Origin: Calliopsis andreniformis
Taxonomy: Eukaryota; Arthropoda; Insecta; Hymenoptera; Andrenidae
Assembly: GCF_051401765.1 (NCBI RefSeq)
Contig: NW_027480505.1
Span: forward strand, 434,001-498,000
Length of the DNA: 64,000 nt
Reading direction: 5' to 3'
Shown one piece after another: positions 38,454-52,170 of the stretch. Numbering within the stretch: position 1 is the stretch's first letter; every line of letters begins with the position of its first letter. A program made the position numbers and the translations under genes. The notes under the pieces are model-generated. The model was not told the DNA's origin. It was given only the letters and a program-made list of their open reading frames with translations, and ran no database searches.

Positions 38454-40548
38454 CTTCACTCTAGGGCGTTGCTCCACCACATCTAATCGCTATGGCCTTA
38501 GAAGTCAACACCAGAGGCTTAAAGTACAATATAAATACAACAGCGTTTCCATTGTATAAAACGAATAATTGCAACCAGTGTGAAAGTTATGGTCATTTCT
38601 ATACTCCGAGCAACCTAGGATTCACTCTAGGGCGTTGCTCCACCAGATCGAATAGTTAGGTCCTTAGAAGTAAACGCCAGAAGCATAAAATACGATATAA
38701 ATACAACAGCGTTTCCATCGTATAAAACGAATAATTGCAACCAGTGTGAAAGTTATGGTCATTTCTACATTCCGAGCAACCTAGGACTCACTCTAGGGCG
38801 CTCCTCCACCAGATCGAATAGTTAGGTCCTTAGAAGTGAACGCCCGAAACATAAAATGCAAAAAAAATACAACTGTGTTACCATCATATATCAGGAGTAA
38901 TTGCAACCAGTTTGAAAGTGATGGCCAATTCTACGTTCCGGGCAACCTAGGTTTCACTCCAGGGCGTTGCTCCACCAGACCGAATAGTTACGGCCTAAGA
39001 AGTCAACGCCCGAAGCATAAAATACAAAATAAATAGAACAGTTTTTCCATTGTATAAAACGAATAATTGCTACCTGTGTGAAAGTTATGTTCATTTCTAC
39101 GTTTCTGACAACCTAGGCTTCACTGTAGGCTGTTGCTCCACCAAATCGAATAGGTAGGGCCATGGAAGTCAACGCCAGAAGCATAAAATACAATAAAGAT
39201 GCAACAGTTTTTCCATCGTATAAAACGAATAATTGCAATCAGTATGAAACTTATAGTCATTTCTACTATCCGAGCAACCTAGGCTTCACCCTAGGGCGTT
39301 GCTCCAACAGATTGAATAGTTAGGGCCTTAGAAGTCAACGCCCGAAGCATAAAATGCAATAAAAATACAACAGCTTTTCCATCGTATAAAACGAATAATT
39401 GCAACCAGTATGAAACTTATGGTCATTTCTACTTTCCGAGCAACCTGGGCTTCAACCTAGGTCGTTGCTCCAACAGATTGAATAGTTAGGGCGTTAGAAG
39501 TCTACGCCCGAACCATAAAATGCAAAAAAAATACAACAGTGTTTCCATCATACAACAGGAATAATTTCGACCAGTTTGAAAGTGATGGCCAATTCTACGT
39601 TCCGGGCAACCTAGGCTTCACTCTAGGGCGTTGCTCCACCAGATCGAATAGTTAGTGCCTTAGAAGTCAACGCCAGAAGCATAAAATACAATATAGATAC
39701 AACAGTTTTTCCATCGTATAAATCGAATAATTGCAACCAGTATGAAACTTATGGTCATTTCTATTTTCCGAGCAACATAGGCTTCACCCTAGGGCGTTCC
39801 TCCAACGGATTGAATTGTTAGGGCCTTAGAAGTCAACGCCTGAAGCATAAAATGCAATAAAAATACAACAGTGTTTCCATAATATAACAGGAATAATTGC
39901 ATCCAGTTTGAAAGTGATGGCCAATTCTACGTCCCGGGCAACCTAGGCTTCACTCTAGGGCGTTGCTCCACCAGATCGAATAGTTAGTGCCTCAGAAGTC
40001 AACGCCAGAAGCATAAAACACTATATAAATACAACAGCTTTTCATCGTATAAAACGAATAATTGCAACCAGTATGAAACTGATGGTCATTTCTACTTTCC
40101 GAGCAACCTAGGCTTCACCCTAGGGCGTTGCTCCAACGGAATGAATAGTTAGGGCCTTAGAAGTCAACGCCCGAAGCATAAAATGCAATAAAAATACAAC
40201 AGCGTTTCCATCGTATAAAACGAATAATTGCAACCAGTGTGAAAGTTATGGTAATTTCCACATTCCGAGCAACCTAGGCTTCACTCTATGGCGTTGCTCC
40301 ACCAGATCGAATAGTTAGGTCCTAAGAAGTAATCGCCAGAAGCATAAAATACCATAGAAATACAACAGCTTTTCCATGGTATAAAAGGATTAATTGCAAC
40401 CAGTTTGTACGTGATGGTCATTTCTCCTTTGCGGGCAACCTAGGATTCACTCTAGGGCGTTGCTCCACTGGATCGAACAGCTAGGGCCTTAGAAGTCAAC
40501 GCCAGAAGCATAAAATACAATATAAATACAACAGTTTTTCCATCGTAT
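38454..40548 (+). repeat. 15-monomer tandem duplication C, copy 2
   Basis: This is the counterpart of 35,966-38,060. The left edge lies within the GCTTCACTCTAG core, where this copy joins a type-B monomer while copy 1 follows GAGCACCCTAGGCG. The right edge is at TCGTATGAAACAAATAATT, which replaces TCGTATAAAACGAATAATT. Confidence 0.9.
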
Positions 40549-41749
40549 GAAACAAATAATTGCAACCAGTATGAAGCATATGGTCATTTCTACTTTCCGA
40601 GCATCCTAGGCTTCACCCTAGGGCGTTGCTCCAACGGATTGAATAGTTAGGGCCTTAGAAGTCAACGCCCGAACCATAAAATGCAAAAAAAATACAACAG
40701 AGATACCATCATATAACAGGAATAATTGCAACCAGTTTCAAAGTGATGGCCAATTCTACGTTCTAGGCAACCTAGGCTTCACTGTAGGGCGTTGCTCCAC
40801 CAGGTCGAATAGTTAGTGCCTTAGAAGTCAACGCCGGAAGCATAAAATACAATATAAATACAACAGTTTTTCCATCGTATAAAACGAATAATTGCAACCA
40901 GTATGAAAGTGATGGCCAATTCTACCTTCCGGGCAACCTAGGCTTCTCTCTAGGGCGTTGCTCCACCAGATAGAATGGTTAGTGCCTTAGAAGTCAACGC
41001 CAGAAGCATAAAATACAATATAGATACAACAGTTTTTCCATCGTATAAATCGAATAATTGCAACCAGTATGTAACTTATGGTCATTTCTATTTTCCGAGC
41101 AACATAAGCTTCACCCTAGGGCGTTCCTCCAACGGATTGAATAGTTAGGGCCTTAGAAGTCAACGCCCGAAGCATAAAATGCAATAAAAATACAACAGTG
41201 TTTCAATCATATAACAGGAATAATTGCGACCAGTTTGAAAGTGATGGCCAATTCTACGTTCCTGGCAACCTAGGCTTCACTCTAGGGCGTTGCTCCACCA
41301 GATCGAATAGTTAGTGCCTTAGAAGTCAACGCCAGAAGCATAAAATACAATATAAATACAACAGTTTTTCATCGTATGAAACAAATAATTGCAACCAGTA
41401 TGAAACTTATGGTCACTTCTACTTTCCGAGCAACCTAGGCTTCACCCTAGGGCGTTGCTCCAACGGATTGAATAGTTAGGGCCTTAAGATGTCAACGCCC
41501 GAACCATAAAATGCAAAAAAAATACAACAGTGTTTCCATCATATAACAGGAATAATTGCAACCAGTTTGAAAGTGATGGCCAATTCTACGTTCCGGGCAA
41601 CCTAGGTTTCACTCCAGGGCGTTGCTCCACCAGACCGAATAGTTACGGCCTAAGAAGTCAACGCCAGAAGCATAAAATACGATATAAATACAACATCTTT
41701 TCCATCGCATAAAACGAATAATTGGAACCAGTGTGAAAGTAATGGTCAT

Positions 41750-42130
41750 TTCTACGTTCCGAGCACCCTAAGCGTCACTCTAGGGCGTTGCTCCACCACA
41801 TCTAATCGCTATGGCCTTAGAAGTCAACACCAGAGGCTTAAAGTACAATATAAATACAACAGCGTTTCCATCGTATAAAACGAATAATTGCAACCAGTGT
41901 GAAAGTTATGGTCATTTCTACATTCCGAGCAACCTAGGACTCACTCTAGGGCGCTCCTCCACCAGATCGAATAGTTAGGTCCTTAGAAGTGAACGCCCGA
42001 AACATAAAATGCAAAAAAAATACAACTGTGTTACCATCATATATCAGGAGTAATTGCAACCAGTTTGAAAGTGATGGCCAATTCTACGTTCCGGGCAACC
42101 TGGGTTTCACTCCAGGGCGTTGCTCCACCA
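41750..42130 (+). repeat. Shortened third copy of the start of duplication C
   Basis: GAGCACCCTAAGCGTC and TCGCTATGGCC correspond to 35,950-36,030. The sequence then continues with GGACTCACTCTAGGGCGC and the GTGAACGCCCGAAAC monomer seen at 36,295-36,500. The monomer with CTATACTCCGAGC is missing, so one repeat unit was lost in register. Confidence 0.72.
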
Positions 42131-44059
42131 GACCGAATAGTTACGGCCTAAGAAGTCAACGCCAGAAGCATAAAATACGATATAAATACAACAGCTTTTC
42201 CATCGTATAAAAGGAATAATTGCAAACAGTGTGAAAGTAATGGTCATTTCTACGTTCCGGGCAAGCTAGGCTTCACCCTAGGCCGTTGTTCCACCAGATC
42301 GAATAGCTGGGGCCTTAGAAATCAACGCCAGAGGCATAAAATACAATATAAATACAACAGTTTTTCCATCGTATAAAACGAATAATTGCAACCAGTATGA
42401 AACTGATGGTCATTTCTACTTTCCGAGCAACCTAGGCTTCACCCTAGGGCGTTGCTCCAACAGATTGAATAGTTAGGGCCTTAGAAGTCAACGCCCGAAG
42501 CATAAAATGCAATAAAAATACAACAGCTTTTCCATCGTATAAAACGAATAATTGCAACCAGTTTGAAAGTGATGGCCAATTCTACGTTCCGGGCAACCTA
42601 GGTTTCACTCCAGGGCGTTGCTCCACCGGACCGAATAGTTACGGCCTAAGAAGTCAACGCCATAAGCATAAAATACGATATAAATACAACAGCTTTCCCA
42701 TCGTATAAAACGAATAATTGCAACCAGTGTGAAGGTAATGGTCATTTCTACGTTCCGAGCACCCTAGGCGTCACCCTAGGGCGTTGCTCCTCCACATCTA
42801 GTAGCCACGGCCTTAGAAGTCAACGCCAGAGGCATAAAGTACAATATAAATACAACAGGGTTTCCATCGTATAAAACGAATAATTGCAACCAGTGTGAAA
42901 GTTATGGTCTGTTCTACATTACGAGCAACCTAGGATTCACTCTAGGGCGTTGTTGCAACAGATCGAATAGTTAGGTCCATAGAAGTAAACGCCAGAAGCA
43001 TAAAATACGATATAAATACAACAGCGTTTGCATCGTATAAAACGAATAATTGCAACCAGTGTGAAAGTTATGGTCATTTCTACATTCCGAGCAACCTAGG
43101 ATTCACTCTAGGGCGTTGCTCCACTGATCGAATAGTTAGGTCCTTAGAAGTAAACGCCAGAAGAATAAAATACGATATAAATACAACAGCTTTTCCATCG
43201 TATAAAAGGAATAATTGCTGCCAGTGTAAAAGTTTTGGTCATTTCTAGGTTCCGGGCAACCTAGGCTTCACTCTAGGGCGTTGCTCCACCCGATCGAATA
43301 GCTAGGGCCTTAGAAGTCAACTCCAGAAGCATAAAATACAATATAAATACAACAGTTTTTCCATCGTATAAAAAGTATAGTTGCAACCAGTATGAAATTG
43401 ATGGTCATTTCTAGTTTCCGGGCAACCTAGGCTTGACCCTTGGGCGTTGCTCCAACAGATTGAATAGTTAGGGCCTTAGACGTCTACGCCGGAAGCATAA
43501 AATGCAATAAAAATACAACAGTTTTTCCATCGTATAAAAGGATTAATTGCCACCAGTTTGAAAGTCACGGTCAATTCTACGTTCCGGGCAACCTAGGCTT
43601 CACTCTAGGGCGTTGATCCAACAGATTGAATAGTTAGGGCCCAAGAAGTCAACGCCAGAATCATAAAACACGATATAAATACAACAGTTTTTCCATCGTA
43701 TAAAACGAATAATCGCAACCAGTATGAAAGTTATGGTCATTTCTACTTTCCGAGCAACCTAGGCTTCACCCTAGGGAGCTGCCCCACCAGATCGAATAGT
43801 TAGGGCCTTAGAAGTCAACGCCCGAAGCATAAAATACAAAATATATAGAACAGTTTTTCCATCGTATAAAACGAATAGTTGCTACCGGTGTGAAAGTTAT
43901 GGTCATTTCTACGTTCCGGGCAACCTAGGTTTCACTCCAGGGCGTTGCTCCACCAGTTCGCATAGTTAGGTCATAAGAAGTCAACGCCAGAAGCATAAAA
44001 TACGATATAAATACAACAGTTATTTCATCGTATAAAATGAATAATTGCAACCAGTGTGA

Positions 44060-45862
44060 AAGTTATGGTCATTTCTACTTTCCGGGCAACCTAGGCTTCA
44101 CCCTAGGGCGTTGCTCCAACAGACTGAATAGTTAGGACCTTAGAAGTCAATGCCCGAAGCATAAAATGCAATAAAAATACAACAGTTTTTCCATTGTATA
44201 GCATGACTAATTGCAACCAGTGCGAAAGTAACGATCATTTCGACGTTTCGGGCATCCTAGACTTAACTCTGAGGCGTTGCTCCACCAGGTCGAAGAGTTA
44301 GGGTCTAAGAAGTCAACATCGGAAGCATAAAATACAATATAGATGCAACAGCTTTTCCAACGTAGAAAACGAATAATAGCAACCTGTGTGAAGGTTATGG
44401 TCATATCTACGTTCCGGGCAACCTTGGCTTCACTGTAGGGTGTTGCTCCACCAGATCGAATAGGTAGGGCCATAGAAGTCTACGCCCGAAGCATAAAATA
44501 CAATAAATATACGAGAATTTTTCCATCCTATATCAGGAATAATTGCAACCAGTGTGAAAGTGATGGTCATTTCTACGTTCCGGGCAACCTAGGCTTCACT
44601 CCAGGGCGTTGTTCCACCAGATCGAACACTTAGGGCCTAAGAAGGCACCGCCAGAAGCATAAAATACAATATAAATATAACAGTTTTTCCATCGTATGAA
44701 ACGAATAATAGCAATCAGTGTGAAAGTTATGGTTATTTCTAAGTTCCGGGCAACCTAGACTTCACCCTAGGGCGTTGGTCCAACAGACTGAATAGTTAGG
44801 GCCTTAGAAGTCAACGCCCGAAGCATCAAATGCAATAAAAATGCAACAGTTTTTCCATCGTATAAAAGGATTAATTGCAACCAGTTTGAAAGTGATGGTC
44901 ATTTCTACGTTCCGGGCAACCTAGGCTTCACTCTAGGGCGTTCTTCCACCAGATCGAATAGTTAGGGCCTAAGAAGTGAACGCCAGAAGCATAAAATACA
45001 ATATAAATACAACAGTATTTCCATCATATAAAACGAGTAATTGCAACCAGTATGAAAGTTGTGGTCATTTCTACTTTCCGGGCAACCTCGGCTTCACTCT
45101 AGGGCGTTGCTCCACCAGATCGAATAGTTAGTGCCTTAGAAGTCAATGCCCGAAGCATAAAATACAAAAGAAATAGAACAGTTTTTCCATCGTATAAAAC
45201 GAATAATTGAAACCAGTGTAAAAGTTATGGTCATTTCTACTTTCCGGGCAACCTAGGCTTCACCCTAGGGCGCTGTTCCAGCAGATTGAGTAGTTAGGGC
45301 CTTAGAAGTCAACGCCCGAAGCGTGAAATACAAAATAAATGGAACAGTTGTTCCATCGTATAAAACGAATAATTCCTACGAGTGTGAAAGTTATGGTAAT
45401 TTCTACGTTCCGGGCAACCTAGGTGTCACTCTAGGGCGTTACTCCACCACATCTAATAGCTACGGCCTTAGAAGTCAACGCTAGAAGCATAAAATACAAT
45501 ATAAATACAACACCTTTTCCATCGTATAAAAAGAATAATTGCAAACAGTGTGAAAGTAATGGTCATTTCTACGTTCCGGACAACCTAGGCTTCACTCTAG
45601 GGCGTTGCTCCACCACATCGAATAGCTACTGCCTTAGAAGTCAACGCTAGAAGCATAAAATACAATAAAAATGCAACAGTTTTTCCAACGTATAGCGTGA
45701 ATAATTGCAACCGGTGTGAATGTCATGGTCATTTCTACGTTCCGGGCAACCTAGGCTTGACTGTAGGGTGTTGCTCCACCAGATCGAATAGGTAGGGCCA
45801 TAGAAGTAAACGCCCGAAGCATAAAATACAAAATAAATAGAACAGTTTTTCCATCGTATAAA
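44060..45862 (+). repeat. Domain V long-range copy, left partner
   Basis: It matches 50,534-52,170. The first part (to about 44,465) has offset 6,474 bp and the part from about 44,632 has offset 6,308 bp. The change of 166 bp equals exactly one monomer missing in the right copy near 50,940. Shared marks are ACGATCATTTCGACG, GAAGGCACCGCC, GGGCGTTGGTCC and CAGTTGTTCC. Confidence 0.83.
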
Positions 45863-46232
45863 ACGAATAATTGCTACCAGTGTGAAAGTTATGTTCATTT
45901 CTACGTTCCGGACAACCTAGGCTTGACTGTAGGGCGTTGCTCCACCAGATCGAATAGGTAGGGCGATAGAAGTCAACGCCCCAAGCATAAAATACATTAA
46001 ATATACAAGAGCTTTTCCATCGTATAACAGGAATAATTGCAACCAATGTGAAAGTGATGGTCATTTCTACATTCCGGGCAGCCTAGGCTTCACTCCATGG
46101 CATTCTTCCACCACATCGAATAGCTACAGCCTTAGAAGTCAACGCCTGAAGCATAAAATACAATAAAAATACAACAGTCTTTCCATCCTATAACAGGAAT
46201 ATTTGCATCCCGTGTGAAAGTGATGGTCATTT
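44864..46232 (+). repeat. Domain V copy with 7,304-bp offset, left partner
   Basis: It matches 52,168-53,536 at exactly 44 x 166 bp. Visible differences are CCTAGGCTTGACTG against CCTATGCTTGACTG (about 45,742/53,046) and CACTCCATGGC against CACTCCGTGGC (about 46,086/53,390). Confidence 0.85.
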
Positions 46233-46477
46233 GTACGTTCCAGGCAACATAGGCTTCACTCTAGGGCGTTGTTCCACCAGATCGAATTGTTAGGGCCTAA
46301 GAAGTCAACGCCAGGAGCATAAGATACAATATAAATATAACAGTTTTTCCATCGTAGAGAACGAATAATAGCATCCAGTGCCAAAGTTATGGTCATTTCT
46401 ACGTTCGGGGCAACCTAGGCTTCACCCCAGGGCGTTGTTCCACCAGATCGAATAGTTAGGGCCTAAGAAGTGAACGC
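45432..46477 (+). repeat. 15-monomer duplication in Domain V, copy 1
   Basis: It repeats as 47,922-48,967 at an offset of 2,490 bp. Shared marks are ACAACACCTTTTCC, CGGTGTGAATGTCATGG, CAAGAGCTTTTCC, CCAGGAGCATAAG and CAGTGCCAAAG. Confidence 0.84.
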
Positions 46478-47057
46478 CCGAAGCATAAAATACAAAATAA
46501 ATAGAACAGTTTTTCCATTGTATAAAACGAATAATTGCTACCAGTGTGAAAGTTATCTTCATTTCTACGTTTCTGACAACCTAGGCTTCACTGTAGGGTG
46601 TTGCTCCACCAAATCGAATAGGTAGGGCCATGGAAGTCTACGCCCGAAGCATAAAATACAATAAATATACAAGAGTTTTTCCATAGTATAACAGGAGTAA
46701 TTGCAACCAGTGTGAAAGTGATGGTCATTTCTACGTTCTGGGCAACCTAGGCTTCACTCTAGGGCGTCGTTCCACCAGATCGAATAGTTAGGGCCTAAGA
46801 AGTCAACGCCAGAAGCATAAAATATAATATAAATACAACAGTTCTTCCATCGTATAAAACGAATAATTGCAACCAGTATCAAAGTTATGGTCATTTCTAC
46901 GTTCCGGGCAACCTAGGCTTCACTCTACGGCGTTCTTCCACCACATCGAATAGCTGCGGCCTCAGAAGTCAACGCCTGAAGCATAAAATTCAATAAAAAT
47001 GCAACAGTCTTTCCATCCTATAACAGGAATAATTGCAACGCGTGTGAAAGTGATGGT
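46400..47057 (+). repeat. Copy of 53,540-54,197
   Basis: The offset is 7,140 bp (43 monomers plus 2 bp). Shared marks are CACCCCAGGGCG, TTATCTTCATTTC, TCTGACAACC, GCGTCGTTCC and AAAATTCAATAAAAATGC. The junction at 53,536-53,540 lets the 7,304 and 7,140 offsets meet, so the right copy lacks about one monomer relative to the left. Confidence 0.78.
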
Positions 47058-47921
47058 CATTTCTACGTTCTGGGCAACCTAGGCTTCACTCTAGGGCGTC
47101 GTTCCACCAGATCGAATAGTTAGGGCCTAAGAAGTCAACGCCAGAAGCATAAAATATAATATAAATATAACAGTTTTTCCATCGTATTAAACAAATAATT
47201 GCAACCAGTATGAAGCATATGGTCATTTCTATTTTCCGAGCAACCTAGGCTTCACCCTAGGGCGTTCCTCCAACGGATTGAATAGTTAGGGCCTTAGAAG
47301 TCAACGCCCGAACCATAAAATGCAAAAAAAATACTACAGCGATTCCATCATATAACAGGAATAATTTCAACCAGTTTCAAAGTGATGGCCAATTCTACGT
47401 TCCGGGCAACCTAGGCTTCACTGTAGGGCGTTGCTCCACCAGGTCGAATAGTTAGTGCCTTAGAAGTCAACGCCGGAGGCATAAAATACAATATAAATAC
47501 AACAGTTTTTCCATCATATAAAACGAGTAATTGCAACCAGTATGAAAGTTGTGGTCATTTCTACTTTCCGGGCAACCTCGGCTTCACTCTAGGGCGTTGT
47601 TGCACCAGATGGAATAGTTAGGGCCTTAGAAGTCAACGCCCGAAGCATAAAATACAAAAGAAATAGAACAGTTTTTCCATCGTATAAAACGAATAATTCC
47701 TACGAGTGTGAAAGTTATGGTAATTTCTACGTTCCGGGCAACCTAGGTGTCACTCTAGGGCGTTGCTCCACCAGATCGCATAGCTAGGGACTTAGAATTC
47801 AACGCCATAAGAATAAAATACAATATAAGGACAACAGTTTTTCCATCGTATAAAATGAATAATTGGAAACATTGTGAAAGTAATGGTCATTTCTACGCTC
47901 CAGTCAACCTAGGCGTCACTC

Positions 47922-48967
47922 TGGGGCGTTACTCCACCACATCTAATAGCTACGGCCTTAGAAGTCAACGCTAGAAGCATAAAATACAATATAAATACAA
48001 CACCTTTTCCATCGTATAAAAAGAATAATTGCAAACAGTGTGAAAGTAATGGTCATTTCTACGTTCCGGACAACCTAGGCTTCACTCTAGGGCGTTGCTC
48101 CACCACATCGAATAGCTACTGCCTTAGAAGTCAACGCTAGAAGCTTAAAATACAATAAAAATGCAACAGTTTTTCCAACGTATAGCATGAATAATTGCAA
48201 CCGGTGTGAATGTCATGGTCATTTCTACGTTCCGGGCAACCTAGGCTTGACTGTAGGGTGTTGCTCCACCAGATCGAATAGGTAGGGCCATAGAAGTCAA
48301 CGCCCGAAGCATAAAATACAAAATAAATAGAACAGTTTTTCCATCGTATAAAACGAATAATTGCTACCAGTGTGAAAGTTATGTTCATTTCTACGTTCCG
48401 GGCAACCTAGGCTTGACTGTAGGGCGTTGCTCCACCAGATCGAATAGGTAGGGCGATAGAAGTCAACGCCCCAAGCATAAAATACATTAAATATACAAGA
48501 GCTTTTCCATCGTATAACAGGAATAATTGCAACCAATGTGAAAGTGATGGTCATTTCTACGTTCCGGGCAGCCCAGGCTTCACTCCATGGCATTCTTCCA
48601 CCACATCGAATAGCTACAGCCTCAGAAGTCAACGCCTGAAGCATAAAATACAATAAAAATACAACAGTCTTTCCATCCTATAACAGGAATATTTGCAACC
48701 CGTGTGAAAGTGATGGTCATTTGTACGTTCCAGGCAACCTAGGCTTCACTCTAGGGCGTTGTTCCACCAGATCGAATTGTTAGGGCCTAAGAAGTCAACG
48801 CCAGGAGCATAAGATACAATATAAATATAACAGTTTTTCCATCGTAGAGAACGAGTAATAGCATCCAGTGCCAAAGTTATGGTCATTTCTACGTTCCGGG
48901 CAACCTAGGCTTCACCCCAGGGCGTTGTTCCACCAGATCGAATAGTTAGGGCCTAAGAAGTGAACGC
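47922..48967 (+). repeat. 15-monomer duplication in Domain V, copy 2
   Basis: This is the counterpart of 45,432-46,477, ending where GAACGCCAGCAGC replaces GAACGCCCGAAGC. A reading of 118 codons on the minus strand at 48,297-48,653 is a by-product of monomer variants and is not called a gene. Confidence 0.83.
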
Positions 48968-49532
48968 CAGCAGCATAAATTACAATATAAATACAACAGT
49001 TCTTCCATCATATAAAACGAATAATTGCAACCAGTATGAAAGTTATGGTCATTTCTACGTTCCGGGCAACCTAGGCTTCACTCTATGGCGTTCTTCCACC
49101 ACATCGAATAGCTGCGGCCTCAGAAGTCAACGCCTGAAGCATAAAATACAATAAAAATACAACAGTCTTTCGATCCTATAACAGGAATAATTGCAACGCG
49201 TGTGAAAGTGATGGTCATTTGCACGTTCCGGGCAACCTAGGCTTCACTCCAGGGCGTTGCACCACCAGATCGAATAGTTAGGGCCTAAGAAGTGAACGCC
49301 AGCAGCATAAATTACAATATAAATACAACAGTTCTTCCATCATATAAAACGAATAATTGCAACCAGTATGAAAGTTATGGTCATTTCTACGTTCCGGGCA
49401 ACCTAGGCTTCACTCTATGGCGTTCTTCCACCACATCGAATAGCTGCGGCCTCAGAAGTCAACGCCTGAAGCATAAAATACAATAAAAATACAACAGTCT
49501 TTCCATCCTATAACAGGAATAATTGCAACACG
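48951..49532 (+). repeat. Tandem 332-bp dimer, about 1.75 copies
   Basis: The pair of monomers with GAACGCCAGCAGCATAAATT, CAGTTCTTCC and AGCTGCGGCC is repeated exactly 332 bp apart (48,960 and 49,292). It also recurs at 57,093. The copies are identical over most of their length, the visible change being TTTCGATCC against TTTCCATCC at about 49,170/49,502. Confidence 0.8.
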
Positions 49533-50533
49533 TGTGAAAGTGATGGTCATTTGTACGTTCCGGGCAACCTAGGTTTCACTCTAGGGCGTTGCTCCACCAG
49601 ATCGAATAGCTAGGGACTTGGAATTCAACGCCAGAAGCATAAAATACGATATAAATACAACAGCATTTCCATCGTATAAAACGAATAATTGCAACCAGTG
49701 TGAAAGTAATGGTCATTTCTACGTTCCGAGCACCCTAGGCGTCACTCCAGTTCGTTCCTCCACCACATCTAATAGCTACGGCATTAGGAGCCAACGCCAG
49801 GGGCATAAAATACAATATAAATACAACAGCCTTTACACCGTATAAAACGAATAATTGCAACCTGTGTGAAGGTTATGGTCATATCTACGTTCCGGGCAAC
49901 CTAGGCTTCACTGTAGGGCGTTGCTCCACCAGATCGAAGTGTTAGGGCCTAAGAAGTCAACGCCCGAAGCATAAAATACGATATAAATACAACAGCTTTT
50001 CCATCGTATTAAATGAATAATTGCAAACAGTGTGAAAGTAGTGGTCATTTCTACGTTCCGAGCATCCTAGGCTTCACTCTAGGGCGGTGCTCCACCAGAT
50101 CGAATAGCTACGGCCTTAGAAGCCTACGCCTGAAGCATAAAATACAATAAAAATACAACAGCCTTTTCATCGTATAACAGGAATAATTGCAACAAGCGTG
50201 AAAGTAATGATCATTTCGGCGTTTTGGGCAACCTAGGCTTCACTCTATTGCGTTGCTCCACCATATCGAAAAGTTAGTGCCATAGAAGTCAACGCCAGAA
50301 GCATAAAATACAATATAAATACAACAGTTTTTCCATCGTATAAAACGAATAATTGCTACCGGTGTGACAGTTATGGTCATTTCTACGTTCCGGGCAACCT
50401 AGGCGTCACTCTAGTGCGTTGCTCCACCACATCTAATAGCTACGGTCTTAGACGTCAACGACAGAAGCATAAAATTCAATAAAGATGCAACAGCTTTTCC
50501 TACGTGTAAGAGGAATAATTGCAACCAGAGTGA

Positions 50534-52170
50534 AAGTTATTGTCATTTCTACTTTCAGGGCAACCTAGGCTTCACCCTAGGGCGTTGCTCCAACAGATTG
50601 AATAGTTAGGACCTTAGAAGTCAATGCCCGAAGCATAAAATGCAATAAAAATACAACAGTTTTTCCATTGTATAGCATGACTAATTGCAACCAGTGCGAA
50701 AGTAACGATCATTTCGACGTTTCGGGCATCCTAGACTTAACTCTGAGGCGTTGCTCCACCAGGTCGAAGAGTTAGTGTCTAAGAAGTCAACATCGGAAGC
50801 ATAAAATACAATATAGATGCAACAGCTTTTCCAACGTAGAAAACGAATAATAGCAACCTGTGTGAAGGTTATGGTCATATCTACGTTCCGGGCAACCTTG
50901 GCTTCACTGTAGGGTGTTGCTCCACCAGATCGAATAGGTAGGGCCTAAGAAGGCACCGCCAGAAGCATAAAATACAATATAAATATAACAGTTTTTCCAT
51001 CGTATGAAACGAATAATAGCAATCAGTGTGAAAGTTATGGTTATTTCTAAGTTCCGGGCAACCTAGACTTCACCCTAGGGCGTTGGTCCAACAGACTGAA
51101 TAGTTAGGGCCTTAGAAGTCAACGCCCGAAGCATCAAATGCAATAAAAATGCAACAGTTTTTCCATCGTATAAAAGGATTAATTGCAACCAGTTTGAAAG
51201 TGATGGTCATTTCTACGTTCCGGGCAACCTAGGCTTCACTCTAGGGCGTTCTTCCACCAGATCGAATAGTTAGGGCCTAAGAAGTGAACGCCAGAAGCAT
51301 AAAATACAATATAAATACAACAGTATTTCCATCATATAAAACGAGTAATTGCAACCAGTATGAAAGTTGTGGTCATTTCTACTTTCCGGGCAACCTCGGC
51401 TTCACTCTAGGGCGTTGCTCCACCAGATCGAATAGTTAGTGCCTTAGAAGTCATTGCCCGAAGCATAAAATACAAAAGAAATAGAACAGTTTTTCCATCG
51501 TATAAAACGAATAATTGAAACCAGTGTAAAAGTTATGGTCATTTCTACTTTCCGGGCAACCTAGGCTTCACCCTAGGGCGCTGTTCCAGCAGATTGAGTA
51601 GTTAGGGCCTTAGAAGTCAACGCCCGAAGCGTGAAATACAAAATAAATGGAACAGTTGTTCCATCGTATAAAACGAATAATCCCTACGAGTGTGAAAGTT
51701 ATGGTAATTTCTACGTTCCGGGCAACCTAGGTGTCACTCTAGGGCGTTACTCCACCACATCTAATAGCTACGGCCTTAGAAGTCAACGCTAGAAGCATAA
51801 AATACAATATAAATACAACACCTTTTCCATCGTATAAAAAGAATAATTGCAAACAGTGTGAAAGTAATGGTCATTTCTACGTTCCGGACAACCTAGGCTT
51901 CACTCTAGGGCGTTGCTCCACCACATCGAATAGCTACTGCCTTAGAAATCAACGCTAGAAGCATAAAATACAATAAAAATGCAACAGTTTTTCCAACGTA
52001 TAGCGTGAATAATTGCAACCGGTGTGAATGTCATGGTCATTTCTACGTTCCGGGCAACCTAGGCTTGACTGTAGGGTGTTGCTCCACCAGATCGAATAGG
52101 TAGGGCCATAGAAGTAAACGCCCGAAGCATAAAATACAAAATAAATAGAACAGTTTTTCCATCGTATAAA
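50534..52170 (+). repeat. Domain V long-range copy, right partner
   Basis: This is the counterpart of 44,060-45,862 with one monomer removed near 50,940. There GGTAGGGCC is joined directly to TAAGAAGGCACC. Its last kilobase is itself repeated immediately downstream at an offset of 996 bp. Confidence 0.82.

Larger units (their letters stand above)
35951..42200 (+). repeat. Domain IV: 15-monomer duplication on a dimer-like background
   Basis: Dimer-type monomers like those of Domain II are interspersed with others such as TCGCTATGGCC and TCTGACAACC. The layout is dominated by two copies of a roughly 2.1-kb block at an offset of 2,488 bp and a shortened third copy at 41.8-42.1 kb. TCTGACAACC is otherwise typical of Domain V, so this domain mixes both neighbours. 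Confidence 0.75.

Noticed and set aside
48297..48653. Open reading frames of 60-118 codons on both strands (the longest here, minus strand)
   Set aside because: They recur once per similar monomer pair, cross monomer borders in shifting frames because 166 is not divisible by 3, begin and end wherever a variant creates or removes a stop, and contain no recognisable domain. They are readings of the satellite, not genes.
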